Origin: WTJY01 sp045105475
GTDB lineage: Bacteria; Chloroflexota; Anaerolineae; Promineifilales; Promineifilaceae
Direction: 5' to 3'
DNA: 64,000 nucleotides
Assembly (NCBI GenBank): GCA_045105475.1
Contig: JBGCDP010000037.1
Coordinates: 24,358 to 88,357 of the forward strand
The translations under genes were made by a program, and so were the position numbers. Shown here in pieces: positions 17,787 to 26,083 of this stretch; the stretch's first letter is position 1; each line of letters starts with the position of its first letter. Below the pieces are notes generated by a model. The model saw only the letters and a program-made list of their open reading frames with translations. It was not told the DNA's origin and did not search any database.

Positions 17787-17876
17787 ACTTAAAGAGATCG
17801 ACTTTTTGTATCCCCTAATCTACCTAAATATTATGTCTATTTGTACCTCTGAAGGCCCTCTTCGTGCGACGGATGA

Positions 17877-17904
17877 TATAATCGGAGTTTGGTACAAAAG
17901 TACC
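17877..17904 (+). promoter_or_regulatory. trmD -10 box and leader hairpin
   Basis: TATAAT at 17877-17882 with only a poor -35 match. The 5' leader of about 30 nt contains a small hairpin GGTAC-AAAA-GTACC (17891-17904), followed by an AGAGG ribosome-binding site before the ATG at 17921. Confidence 0.55.
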
Positions 17905-17920
17905 GCAAGAGGTTTAACCG

Positions 17921-18649
17921 ATGCAGATTGATATCATCACACTTTTTCCTGAGATGCTCCAAGGGTATTTGGGCGAAAGTATTTTAAAGCGTGCGCAAGA
18001 AGCTGAACTGCTCACAATTAACCTTCATAATTTGCGCGATTATGCGACGAGCAAACACAAGGTTACAGATGAACCACCCTATGGCGGCGGTGGCGGGATG
18101 GTGCTGAAACCAGAGCCGTTGTTTGCGGCCGTCGATGGGATTCAAAGCGGCACAGTGCCGAAAATTATTTTAATGACCCCGCAGGGGCGCAAGTTTGACC
18201 AAGCGCTAGCCAGCGAACTTTCACATGCTGATCACCTCGTGTTTATTTGCGGCCGCTATGAAGGGGTAGATGAGCGTGTGCGTCAGCATCTGGTCACTGA
18301 CGAAATTTCTATTGGGGATTATGTTCTAACTGGGGGCGAATTGGGTGCTATGGTGATTGTTGATGCGGTGACACGCCTGTTGCCAGGGGCGTTAGGGGCT
18401 GAAGGAGCGGCTGAAACGGACAGCCACGCAACAGGATTGCTTGAAGGGCCACACTACACCCGACCGCCAGAGTTTGAGGGTCATACTGTGCCCGACGTGC
18501 TGAGGTCAGGCCATGCGGCCAACATTCAGCGCTGGCACCGACAGCAGGCGATCAAGCGGACGTGGCAGCGCCGGCCGGAGATGTTGCTGACGGCTGAGCT
18601 GTCTGAAGAAGACAAACGCTACTTGGCTGTGTTAGCGGCCGACCTATAA
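17921..18649 (+). CDS. trmD: tRNA (guanine37-N1)-methyltransferase
   Basis: The 242-residue SPOUT enzyme uses S-adenosylmethionine to methylate G37 beside the anticodon, preventing frameshifting. Diagnostic phrases are MQIDIITLFPEM, GGGGGMVLKPEP, LMTPQGRKFDQ, ICGRYEGVDERV, EISIGDYVLTGGELGAM (the trefoil-knot SAM site) and LEGPHYTRPPEFEG. Length is normal. Unusually, it is not next to rpsP, rimM or rplS here. AGAGG precedes the ATG. The next gene's -10 box overlaps its stop codon. Confidence 0.98.
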   Translation: MQIDIITLFPEMLQGYLGESILKRAQEAELLTINLHNLRDYATSKHKVTDEPPYGGGGGMVLKPEPLFAAVDGIQSGTVPKIILMTPQGRKFDQALASELSHADHLVFICGRYEGVDERVRQHLVTDEISIGDYVLTGGELGAMVIVDAVTRLLPGALGAEGAAETDSHATGLLEGPHYTRPPEFEGHTVPDVLRSGHAANIQRWHRQQAIKRTWQRRPEMLLTAELSEEDKRYLAVLAADL

Positions 18650-18650
18650 T
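18623..18650 (+). promoter_or_regulatory. Promoter of the phosphodiesterase gene, leaderless layout
   Basis: TTGGCT (18623-18628), 16-bp spacer, TATAAT (18645-18650), then 7 nt to ATG 18658. The -10 overlaps the trmD stop. No ribosome-binding site precedes the ATG. Confidence 0.65.
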
Positions 18651-18657
18651 TGGCTTC

Positions 18658-19575
18658 ATGAAAAGACTCGGTCGTTTTATCCTGTGGCTTTTAGCCATTA
18701 TTCTGCTTGTTTATATCATCCTATTGGTGCTCTCACTCGTCATGCCTGTGGCTCAAATCGATTCGAGATTTGAGTTCGAACGGCCGGCCGTCATTGCTCA
18801 CCAAGGGGGTGACGGCATTCGCCCATCTAACACGATGGCCGCCTTCACCCACGCGGTTGACTTGGGTGTCGATGTGCTCGAGATGGACATCCATAGTACA
18901 AAAGATGGCGTACTTGTCACCATTCATGATGCTACTGTTGACCGGACCACAAATGGCACCGGCCGAGTGCAAGATTTCACTTTTGCCGAGCTACAAGCAC
19001 TTGATGCCGGATACCATTGGCCCACCTTGGCAGAAGAAAGTCTGCGTGCTGATCGACCGTTTCGTGATCAAGGGATCACGATTCCCTCTTTAGAAGAAGT
19101 GCTGATCGCTTTTCCCAGCATGCCGTTGAATATTGAGATCAAGCAGAAAGAACCGAGCATTGTGAAGCCGTTTTGTGAGCTGCTTGAAAAGTATGATCGG
19201 ACCGATACTGGCCAGGTCTTGGTGCCTTCATTCCATGCTGAAACGATTGAGGAATTTCGCGAAACCTGCCCTGGCGTACCGACCGCCGTCGTGCAAAATG
19301 AGGTCATTACGTTCTTTGTGCTAAATGTGCTCCAGCTGCATCGTATCTGGTCACCTCCGGCCGAAGCCTTTCAGGTGCCACGCGAGTCGGCCGGGTTAAC
19401 CGTCATCACGCCCAGCTTTGTTCGGAACTTACAGGCGCACGGTGTTGTGGTGCATCCATGGACAATTAACGATGATTCCGAAATGACTCGTATGCTGGAG
19501 ATGGGTGTCGATGGTATCATCACTGATTATCCAAATAGACTTTTACAGATAAGAGACGGACCGAAAGAGGATTAA
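18658..19575 (+). CDS. Membrane-anchored glycerophosphodiester phosphodiesterase
   Basis: The 305-residue protein has one N-terminal membrane helix (about residues 5-30) and a GDPD TIM-barrel domain facing outward. Catalytic phrases are IAHQGG, the metal-binding E-x-D in VLEMDIHSTKDG, and VTIHDATVDRTTNGTG with the second catalytic His. The usual HRG is HQG here, and PENT is PSNT, so substrate handling may differ. The C-terminal WTINDDSEMTRMLEMGVDGIITDYP is typical of the family. It hydrolyses glycerophosphodiesters to an alcohol and glycerol-3-phosphate. Confidence 0.93.
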   Translation: MKRLGRFILWLLAIILLVYIILLVLSLVMPVAQIDSRFEFERPAVIAHQGGDGIRPSNTMAAFTHAVDLGVDVLEMDIHSTKDGVLVTIHDATVDRTTNGTGRVQDFTFAELQALDAGYHWPTLAEESLRADRPFRDQGITIPSLEEVLIAFPSMPLNIEIKQKEPSIVKPFCELLEKYDRTDTGQVLVPSFHAETIEEFRETCPGVPTAVVQNEVITFFVLNVLQLHRIWSPPAEAFQVPRESAGLTVITPSFVRNLQAHGVVVHPWTINDDSEMTRMLEMGVDGIITDYPNRLLQIRDGPKED

Positions 19576-19631
19576 AATCAGTATCTTGACAATTATCTTT
19601 CGCCTGCTTCTCTTTTCTCTTAACTTTTAAT

Positions 19632-19970
19632 ATGGCAAGAAGAATTTCAGATAACGATTTATACAATCACATTTTAAGAATGTGCGGTGAAGCTGGACCG
19701 GAAAAATCAGTGACACCCGGTGCAGTTGCTCAAAGCATTGCCGAATTTGATTGGCAAAGCATGCTTAAACGGGTCAAACAAACGGCAACACATCAGGCTA
19801 AAGCTGGGTATATCTACATCATGCGTAAAGGTAAACCGGCCGATCCTGACGATTTTCGCGGCGTTTATAAACTGCGCCTTGTTGAAGGAGTCGATTGGCA
19901 GGCAATCATCGATGATGAAACGATCAACCGGGGCAGTGGCATACAGAAAAGAGAAAGCGACGAGTCGTAA
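19632..19970 (+). CDS. DUF3253-type small protein
   Basis: The 112-residue protein matches the DUF3253 winged-helix-like family: GPEKSVTPGAVAQSIAEFDWQ, then VKQTATHQAKAGYIYIMRKGKPADPDDFRGVYKLRL. Family function is unknown. The start has no clear ribosome-binding site. The next gene begins 9 bp after its stop with GTG, suggesting co-transcription. Confidence 0.8.
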   Translation: MARRISDNDLYNHILRMCGEAGPEKSVTPGAVAQSIAEFDWQSMLKRVKQTATHQAKAGYIYIMRKGKPADPDDFRGVYKLRLVEGVDWQAIIDDETINRGSGIQKRESDES

Positions 19971-19978
19971 ATTAAATT

Positions 19979-22522
19979 GTGTCGTTAGCAAAAAGCGAAA
20001 AACTATGGCAGCGGTTAGCTAATGGTCAACTAATCTATGCAGCAGTTGGCGGCTTATGCGTTCTAATCTGGGCCATTATCGTTGGTTGGCCGGGGCCAAT
20101 GACGGCCGTCTCTTATGATCAGGAGCGGCTGGATACGGCGATTCCTGCTCCCTCACCCGGCAACCCGATTCAATTTATTTTTGTGCCTGACCATGACGGC
20201 CTTAATTCAATCGAAGTGGTCATTGTTAATTTCCGGCCGGGCGATCCTGCTGAGTCTGGGCCAGCCACACTCTCCCTCTTTGACGAAAGTGGTACAACGC
20301 TCGCGTCTCGCACTATTGTTAGCGCAACCCCTCATAATACAAATTTTCGGCTCGATTTTGCGCCGATCAATAATAGCTCCCAACAAACGCTGACTTTAAC
20401 CCTAACTGGTCAATCTGGGGGGCATATTTCACTATGGGGCTATTCGTTGAATGTATGGCCTGAAAGCCAGTTAAGCGGGGGTGGGCAAGCTGAAACGCTG
20501 CGTGCTGTCACACGTTATGCGTTTCAAGCATCGTCTATTCCGGCCGTTCTTGGGGAGCTTCTCGGCCGTTTCTGGAGCCCGATTCTTGTCGCTTTGCTCT
20601 ATATTCCTTTGCCTGGAGCACTCTTTTTCACCCTTTGGCAATCAAACCGACGTGACTCAGCCGATCCAATCGTTCGTCTCGCCCTCGTTTTTGGGATCGG
20701 TATCGTCATTTGGCCGCTCCTGTGGCAATGGCTAACTGTGATTGGGTTGAGCTTTTCAGCCCCGATTTTGTGGACCATTGTTGGGCTAGGCTGGATCGTT
20801 GTTGGCGTTCAGTACTATCGTACTGAGAATAAGCAGTTGATGCTTACCTCACAATATTGGCGCTTTCTCACCTTTTTAGTTGGGGTTTTCTTACTGCGCT
20901 TGATCGCGATTCGTGACATGGCATTTTTGCCGTGGGTCGATAGCAGCCGTCATGCTCTCATTACTGCCATCATGCGAGATAGTGGTCAATTTTTGACCAG
21001 CTATGAACCCTATCTGCCTGTGAGTTGGAGCGGCTATCATTACGGTCTGCACACGCTTTCGGCCGGGATCGCGCTTATGCTTGGCGATTCTGTCTCGCTT
21101 CCCGATCAGCTTTTGCCCCTTATGCAGCTGCTATCTGTGTTAACCACGCTGACCGTTTTTGCTGGTGCTGTGCTGCTTACCGGCCGTCGTTCAGTTGGCT
21201 GGATCGCCGCGTTTTTACTATCGCTTCCATTCCTCTTTCCAGCTTACTACACCACCTGGGGCCGGTTGACTCAAATAAGTGGGATGATCATTTTGCCCTT
21301 AATTGCGGGGCTAATGGCTCAATCATACGATTCAAACAAGGATGTCAAAGCCCCATTTCAATATGTGGTGATTTGCACCCTTTTGCTTAGCGGCCTCTTT
21401 TTGTTGCATGCGCGGGTCTTCTTCTACTTTGTTCCCTTTGGCCTGATCATTGGAGGCTATCAGCTGTTTTGTTGGATAAGGTCTAAACGCAAGTTAGACG
21501 GTTTGCTGTTTGGGGCAGTTGGGCAGACGGTCACAATCGCACTGTCGGCCGGGATTATGGTTTTACCTCGTATTTGGCGCCTAGTAAATGAAACAACCTA
21601 CACTGGGTTGGGCGTCGTTAATTCACCAGATCAACCGTTACTCAGTTTTCCTATCGGCTATGCCAGAGCAGGATGGGAACCATGGTTTTGGCTGTTAGCG
21701 AGTGGCGGAGTAATTGTCGCGATAGTGGCAATGTTCTTCGTGGGTAAGGTGGGTATTAGAGAGAATGTGGAACCGGATCAGCCTCAGGCAAGATTGATTA
21801 ATGCCATTGTACTTTTAGCAAGCTGGTTAGCCTTGCTTTATCTTATGACGGCTGGCCCTGCTCTGCATCCAAGCTGGCCCATATTGCTCCCTCAATCGAG
21901 CGTAAATAGCGCTTATATCGCTGCGTTTGCAGCTCAAGCGATTTTAATCGGTGCGGGCACTGTCTTGTTTTATCAGACGATTAGCCAACTCAATCGATTA
22001 GCCGGATTAATTACGATTGCCATGATTGGGGCCGGACTAATGGGAGGAGCCTTGTTTGGTGCCCATAATCAAGTTGTGATTCTTAATCGATCAACTGTTT
22101 TAGGAAAACAGGCGGATTTAGCCGCTATTGATTGGATTAATGAGAATACAGATCCAAATGCCAAAATCGCGAATAATTCTTGGTTATGGTTGAATGGGAC
22201 ATGGGCAGGCACAGACGGTGCAGCATGGCTGACCCCCATGACCGGCCGGATCACCGGAACACCCCCGATCGATCATATTTATAATTCGCGCGTTTTTGGT
22301 TTAACTTCGGCGTTTAACGATACCGCCAAAGATGTCGCTAATTGGGCCGACCCCAACACAATTGACCTGCTACGCCAGAATCGATTTACGCACATTTTTA
22401 CAGGGGTTAGTGACGGCTCAGCAGGGGTTGATTATGACCCCGCCGAACTGTTGCAAAACCCTGCGGTTAAACTTGTTTTTTCGGCCGACGGTGTCTATGT
22501 GTTTGAGATTTTGGCTCCCTAA
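19979..22522 (+). CDS. Large polytopic membrane protein, GT-C glycosyltransferase-like
   Basis: The 847-residue protein starts with GTG at 19979. It has one N-terminal helix, then an extracytoplasmic beta-rich domain (about residues 40-155), then about 12 membrane helices. The loop WVDSSRHALITAI with downstream SGYHYGLHTLSAG resembles the acidic-residue loop and HxxxH-like features of DUF6541/GT-C polyprenyl-phosphate-sugar-dependent glycosyltransferases. The C-terminal region (AAIDWINENTDPNAKIAN) is also common in that group. It probably transfers sugars to an exported acceptor; this is inference. It overlaps no other gene and ends before a strong terminator. Confidence 0.7.
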   Translation: MSLAKSEKLWQRLANGQLIYAAVGGLCVLIWAIIVGWPGPMTAVSYDQERLDTAIPAPSPGNPIQFIFVPDHDGLNSIEVVIVNFRPGDPAESGPATLSLFDESGTTLASRTIVSATPHNTNFRLDFAPINNSSQQTLTLTLTGQSGGHISLWGYSLNVWPESQLSGGGQAETLRAVTRYAFQASSIPAVLGELLGRFWSPILVALLYIPLPGALFFTLWQSNRRDSADPIVRLALVFGIGIVIWPLLWQWLTVIGLSFSAPILWTIVGLGWIVVGVQYYRTENKQLMLTSQYWRFLTFLVGVFLLRLIAIRDMAFLPWVDSSRHALITAIMRDSGQFLTSYEPYLPVSWSGYHYGLHTLSAGIALMLGDSVSLPDQLLPLMQLLSVLTTLTVFAGAVLLTGRRSVGWIAAFLLSLPFLFPAYYTTWGRLTQISGMIILPLIAGLMAQSYDSNKDVKAPFQYVVICTLLLSGLFLLHARVFFYFVPFGLIIGGYQLFCWIRSKRKLDGLLFGAVGQTVTIALSAGIMVLPRIWRLVNETTYTGLGVVNSPDQPLLSFPIGYARAGWEPWFWLLASGGVIVAIVAMFFVGKVGIRENVEPDQPQARLINAIVLLASWLALLYLMTAGPALHPSWPILLPQSSVNSAYIAAFAAQAILIGAGTVLFYQTISQLNRLAGLITIAMIGAGLMGGALFGAHNQVVILNRSTVLGKQADLAAIDWINENTDPNAKIANNSWLWLNGTWAGTDGAAWLTPMTGRITGTPPIDHIYNSRVFGLTSAFNDTAKDVANWADPNTIDLLRQNRFTHIFTGVSDGSAGVDYDPAELLQNPAVKLVFSADGVYVFEILAP

Positions 22523-22540
22523 ATAGTTTGGCCCCAACAA

Positions 22541-22576
22541 AAAAGAGGCTAGCGAGTGATCTCGCTAGCCTCTTTT
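22541..22576. terminator. Bidirectional terminator between the GT-C gene and lexA
   Basis: Perfect 16-bp stem (AAAAGAGGCTAGCGAG and its complement) with loop TGAT, giving a T-run on both strands. It serves both convergent genes. Confidence 0.95.
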
Positions 22577-22601
22577 AATTTAAGAGCGAAAAATATGTTT
22601 C

Positions 22602-23303
22602 TTATGGGTTTTGGCGCACAACCATAACCACTTTGCCTTGAACTTGAACTTCTTCTGGGCTGAAATAGGTTGGTTCAAAGTTAGGGTTCGCTGGTTGTAA
22701 TCTAATGACATCACGCGATTTGTCATTCTTATCTTTTTCATGAAAGAAGTGCTTCAGAGTCATCGTGTCATTGTTGATCCAAACCGCAACCATTTCACCA
22801 TTGCGTGCTTCATGTTTTGGCTCCATGATGACCGTGTCACCATCGCTGATCATCGCATCAATCATCGAATCTCCATTTACTTTGACAGCAAATAAATCTT
22901 TGGCCGGGGTGCGTGTATTCAGCATTGCAGCACTCACCTGAATCGGGTCATAAAGCCCTTTAGTATCACCAATTGGCACCGGGTCACTCGCCACAATATC
23001 CCCAACAATAGGAATTGAGATGAGGTTCTCAAATGCAGATTGAATGCTTGACTTAATTCGGCCGAACTCTTCTTGAGCTTTGTCAGTTAGCCTAAGTCCG
23101 CGTGATACTTCAGATTCGCGACTGATATAGCCTTTGTCAGCCAATCGAGTTAAGTTGTAATTCACAACTGAGGTTGATGAAATGTCAACATTGTTCCCGA
23201 TTTCCCTAATAGTAGGAGGCCGTCCAAATTCGCCAAGGTATTCACGAATAAAATTGATTATGCCGACTTGCCGTTCAGAAAGTTTGTCTGTTTTTTTTGC
23301 CAT
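22602..23303 (-). CDS. lexA: LexA SOS repressor
   Basis: The 233-residue protein has the N-terminal winged helix (LSERQVGIINFIREYLGEFGRPPTIREIG) and a C-terminal S24 peptidase domain. The catalytic Ser146 is in GDSMID and Lys184 in TMTLKHFF. The self-cleavage position, normally Ala-Gly, reads VAS here (Ala105-Ser106, context GDIVASDPVP). It represses DNA-damage genes until RecA-stimulated autocleavage. AGGAG lies before the ATG, and several GTTCC/CGAAC boxes precede the gene, indicating autoregulation. Confidence 0.95.
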   Translation of the reverse strand: MAKKTDKLSERQVGIINFIREYLGEFGRPPTIREIGNNVDISSTSVVNYNLTRLADKGYISRESEVSRGLRLTDKAQEEFGRIKSSIQSAFENLISIPIVGDIVASDPVPIGDTKGLYDPIQVSAAMLNTRTPAKDLFAVKVNGDSMIDAMISDGDTVIMEPKHEARNGEMVAVWINNDTMTLKHFFHEKDKNDKSRDVIRLQPANPNFEPTYFSPEEVQVQGKVVMVVRQNP

Positions 23304-23324
23304 GATCTAAATCTCCTGGCGTAT

Positions 23325-23419
23325 GTTCCGTCCAGAAAATGGGTTGGCATCTGGCAGAAAATCCGCATCGAACATATGATTCGCACTTATGTTCCAGATG
23401 ATACACGAACACTTGTTCC
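23325..23419 (-). promoter_or_regulatory. LexA operator cluster
   Basis: CGAAC-ACTT-GTTCC at 23406-23419 fits the Bacillus-type LexA box CGAAC-N4-GTTCG with one mismatch. Weaker related sites are CGAAC-ATATGATTCG (23369-23383), TTAT-GTTCC (ending 23395) and GTAT-GTTCC (ending 23329). All lie in the lexA upstream region. Confidence 0.7.
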
Positions 23420-23549
23420 ATGTCAACGGGAGTTTCCATAATGTTTCTCATTAAGCTTTGCAAGGTGCTCTTGCCCCTAAAATCCCCATCAGCTAGCATT
23501 TTAATCGGCCGATTATTTGGCTGCTTTAATCGTGAAAATTAAACTATTT

Positions 23550-25478
23550 ATGCAAAAAATTGAACAACAGAGACTGCCAAAACGAATTCAAAGCACCATG
23601 CTCTTTTTACTTGTTTTCGCCTTAACACTCATTGGTTGTGCTGGTGGGCAACTGTCGATTCCATTTGTGGCAAGTGAAGCTGATTTAACCCCTTCTCCCA
23701 CACCCACGCCTATTCCCTCTCCATCGTTTGCAGACATTATAGCCGCACGTACCGCATCTGATAATCCTGAACTGTCATCTGTCGAGTTTGCTCCAAACCC
23801 AGACGAGGCGATTCTTGACATCGGTATTGTTTCAGGTGAGTTTCAGACGCTGGATCCACAAAAAACGGCCGATGAAGATATTCTTGAATTGGCCTCAAAT
23901 TTATTTCCGGGCCTTACACGCTTTAATCCGTTGACAAAAGAAATCGAACTGCATTTGGCAAAAGGGTGGGCTGTTAGTGAAGATGGATTGACTTGGACGT
24001 TTAATTTGCGTAGCGATATCTATTGGGTTCGGCCGATAGCGTCTGCTGGACTGATCCCGATTTTGCCTGGTTCGATCGGCATCGCTGGAGTTGAGCAGTT
24101 GCGCCCTGTTTATGCTGAAGACGTTGTGTTTGCTGTACGACGAGCGTGTGATCCTTCAACCGGCACACCTGACCCTATCCCACTATTTGCGATAGCCGGT
24201 TGTGAAGCTGTCAACTCGCTTGAAGAGGCTTCCGAAGCGGACTTAACCGTCATTGGGGTACGTGCTCCAAATCCACAAACGGTTGAATTTCAGCTTGTTG
24301 CACCGAGCAGCGCTTTTTTGACCATTACATCTATGCCTCAAATGAAAGCGGTTCCAGCCGATGTCATCATTGAAGCTGAAGCTGAATTCGAAGAATGGAC
24401 GCGGCCAGAGGGGGGAGAAGTGGTTTCCGCTGGCCCTTTTGTGATTTCCCCTGGATCAATATTTGATGAGCAGATTGTTCTCGAAAAAAACCCTTTTTGG
24501 CCCATCGAATTTACTGGAAACATAACGCAAGTAAATCTCTTTCTATTTACAGATGGTGTGTCTGCTTGGAATAAGTGGAATCGACGTGAGCTCGATTTAA
24601 TCCCTGTCCCATTTGCCTTGCAAGAGCAGATTCTTATTGAGAATCGCCAAAAAGTGATGGAAGTCACTGATAATTCTGTCTTCTTTTTGATGTTCAATCA
24701 TGAGAGTGAGATTTTTAAGATCCCCGAGCTGCGCCGCGCATTTTCGGCCGCGATTGATCGAGAGGAAATTATCGAGGAAGTCTATAATGATCGGGGTTAT
24801 CCATTGCGTCACCTTACCCCGCCTGGTGCTTTTGGCTCTCCACCTGAAACTCAAGTGGGGGTTGGATATAATCCTGATTTTGGCCGACTGTCACTCACGG
24901 GCGGTGGGGTGACCGCCTGTAGATTTCTGCCAATCATTCGCTATACCGTTAGTTCTTCTGATACCTCACTTTTTCAAGCTGAGCTTGTTCGCGAAATGTG
25001 GGAAAAAGAGCTGGGCTGTCCTGAAGATAAAATCGTTATTGAGCAGGTTTCATTTGGTGAGCTTCTATTACGAACTCAATCTGATGCAGGTAGCTTGCGG
25101 CCCGATGTGTGGGATTTAGGCTGGACCGGATTTTATCCCGATAGCCATGATTGGTTTACAGAAATCATTCATTGTCGCAATGGGGAGAATCGCCTCAAGC
25201 GGCCGTGTGCGGGTGTTGATAATGATATTCTACGTGCAGCTGAAAGCGACCCCGCTATTAGGACTCGCTTGTATCGCGATATTGAAGCTGAATTGTTTGG
25301 TGAAAAAGGGATTTATCCAGTAGCGCCCATTTACGGTGAAATGCGCTATTTCCTGCGCCAAACATGGCTGTTTTTATCACCAAATACAACCTTGGATCAG
25401 CATAACGATATGATTCTGCGCCACTACGATCTATTTACGATAAATCAAGAGCTTAAAGAGATTGAACAACGCCAGTAG
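23550..25478 (+). CDS. Family 5 solute-binding lipoprotein (OppA/DppA-like)
   Basis: A long solute-binding protein of ABC importers for peptides or similar solutes. It has a basic N-terminus, a hydrophobic stretch and lipobox LIGCAGG, followed by a Pro/Thr/Ser linker. The mature part shows the SBP_bac_5 features: LDPQKTADEDILELASNLFPGLTR, WAVSEDGLTWTFNLRSDIYW, YAEDVVFAVRRACDP, and LRRAFSAAIDREEIIE. I prefer ATG 23550 over the TTG at 23517 because it gives a normal signal peptide. No permease or ATPase genes are adjacent, so it is an orphan component here. The YPDSHDWFTEIIHCRNGENR region is typical of peptide binders. Confidence 0.9.
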   Translation: MQKIEQQRLPKRIQSTMLFLLVFALTLIGCAGGQLSIPFVASEADLTPSPTPTPIPSPSFADIIAARTASDNPELSSVEFAPNPDEAILDIGIVSGEFQTLDPQKTADEDILELASNLFPGLTRFNPLTKEIELHLAKGWAVSEDGLTWTFNLRSDIYWVRPIASAGLIPILPGSIGIAGVEQLRPVYAEDVVFAVRRACDPSTGTPDPIPLFAIAGCEAVNSLEEASEADLTVIGVRAPNPQTVEFQLVAPSSAFLTITSMPQMKAVPADVIIEAEAEFEEWTRPEGGEVVSAGPFVISPGSIFDEQIVLEKNPFWPIEFTGNITQVNLFLFTDGVSAWNKWNRRELDLIPVPFALQEQILIENRQKVMEVTDNSVFFLMFNHESEIFKIPELRRAFSAAIDREEIIEEVYNDRGYPLRHLTPPGAFGSPPETQVGVGYNPDFGRLSLTGGGVTACRFLPIIRYTVSSSDTSLFQAELVREMWEKELGCPEDKIVIEQVSFGELLLRTQSDAGSLRPDVWDLGWTGFYPDSHDWFTEIIHCRNGENRLKRPCAGVDNDILRAAESDPAIRTRLYRDIEAELFGEKGIYPVAPIYGEMRYFLRQTWLFLSPNTTLDQHNDMILRHYDLFTINQELKEIEQRQ

Positions 25479-25515
25479 AAAAGCTAACTAGAAAGTGTCG
25501 GTTGAATTCAAACAA

Positions 25516-25553
25516 AAAACGGCCGCCTGATCAAAAGATCAGGCGGCCGTTTT
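25516..25553. terminator. Bidirectional terminator, solute-binding gene / HTH gene
   Basis: Perfect 17-bp stem (AAAACGGCCGCCTGATC with its complement) and loop AAAA, giving TTTT on both strands. The stem contains CGGCCG twice, once in each arm. Confidence 0.95.
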
Positions 25554-25584
25554 ACTTTCCGCTTATTTCTATGTTTGCTTAAAA

Positions 25585-25797
25585 CTAAAAACCGGTTTGT
25601 TCGAACTTAGCTTTCACCTCTTGTAGATCTGAGATTGGAATCCGCCTTTCAAGAAAATTAACTTTTTTGGCATTAGGGAAGACGCCTTTTTTAACCCAGC
25701 GGCGAATCGTCTGGGGGGTTACATGGAAAAATTCTGCTGCTTCGTTTGTTGTACATAGCTTTTCTTCACCCCTTGGTGTACTTTCTGCAAAGGTCAT
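25585..25797 (-). CDS. Small excisionase/MerR-type helix-turn-helix protein
   Basis: The 70-residue protein has a winged-helix DNA-binding fold of the excisionase family: CTTNEAAEFFHVTPQTIRRWVKKGVFPNAKKVN, then RRIPISDLQE. No integrase is nearby, so it is more likely a small transcription regulator than a phage excisionase. The ATG at 25797 lacks a ribosome-binding site. The divergent small RNA promoter begins about 100 bp away. Confidence 0.85.
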   Translation of the reverse strand: MTFAESTPRGEEKLCTTNEAAEFFHVTPQTIRRWVKKGVFPNAKKVNFLERRIPISDLQEVKAKFEQTGF

Positions 25798-25895
25798 ACA
25801 TCGACGTTATCACAGACGTTGGCGTGAATCAACTTCTCGAAAATTGCGAACATTAAAATCATGATGAATATTGCAATCAATTTTCAGATTGGGCC

Positions 25896-25923
25896 TTTAC
25901 AACTTTTATTTTTTGTCTATAAT
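25896..25923 (+). promoter_or_regulatory. Promoter of the candidate small RNA
   Basis: TTTACA (25896-25901), 16-bp spacer, TATAAT (25918-25923). Start of transcription is expected near 25930. No gene with a supported start follows on the + strand. Confidence 0.75.
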
Positions 25924-25929
25924 TGGGTT

Positions 25930-26070
25930 TATGTAGGCTCCCTCGAGGTGGTTGGAACAACGCCCGTTGTTCTACCACCTCACCTTCTCTCTCAAGGAAC
26001 TACTCAACTCCAACCAAACTATTTAATTAAATATCTACATCAACAAATCAAGACTGATTTGTATTTTTTT
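25930..26070 (+). ncRNA. Candidate structured small RNA, family not recognised
   Basis: A complete transcription unit of about 140 nt with promoter and intrinsic terminator but no supported ORF. Near the 5' end a stem of about 16 bp forms between 25945-25962 (GAGGTGGTTGGAACAACG) and 25965-25981, with one bulged T and one G-U pair. The extreme 5' part GTTTATGTAG (25927-25936) pairs with CTACATCAAC (26035-26044) with one mismatch, closing the molecule. The 3' half (25982-26034) is pyrimidine- and A-rich and mostly unpaired, so could be an antisense or protein-binding stretch. The closing stem plus internal hairpin loosely recalls 6S RNA, but the large asymmetric single-stranded part does not fit well. 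No SRP, tmRNA or riboswitch signature was seen. Confidence 0.6.
26043..26070 (+). terminator. Intrinsic terminator of the candidate small RNA
   Basis: Stem ACAAATCA (26043-26050) / TGATTTGT (26055-26062) with loop AGAC, followed by a T-run to 26070. Confidence 0.8.
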
Positions 26071-26083
26071 GTACCTGCATGGC

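Noticed and set aside
25585..25797. Prophage or integrative element marked by the excisionase-like HTH gene
   Set aside because: No integrase, attachment repeats, tRNA target or phage genes nearby, and base composition does not change.
25930..26070. SRP RNA, tmRNA or T-box identity for the small RNA
   Set aside because: The conserved SRP tetraloop/asymmetric bulge, tmRNA tRNA-like ends and T-box GGTGGTACCGCG-type sequence are absent.
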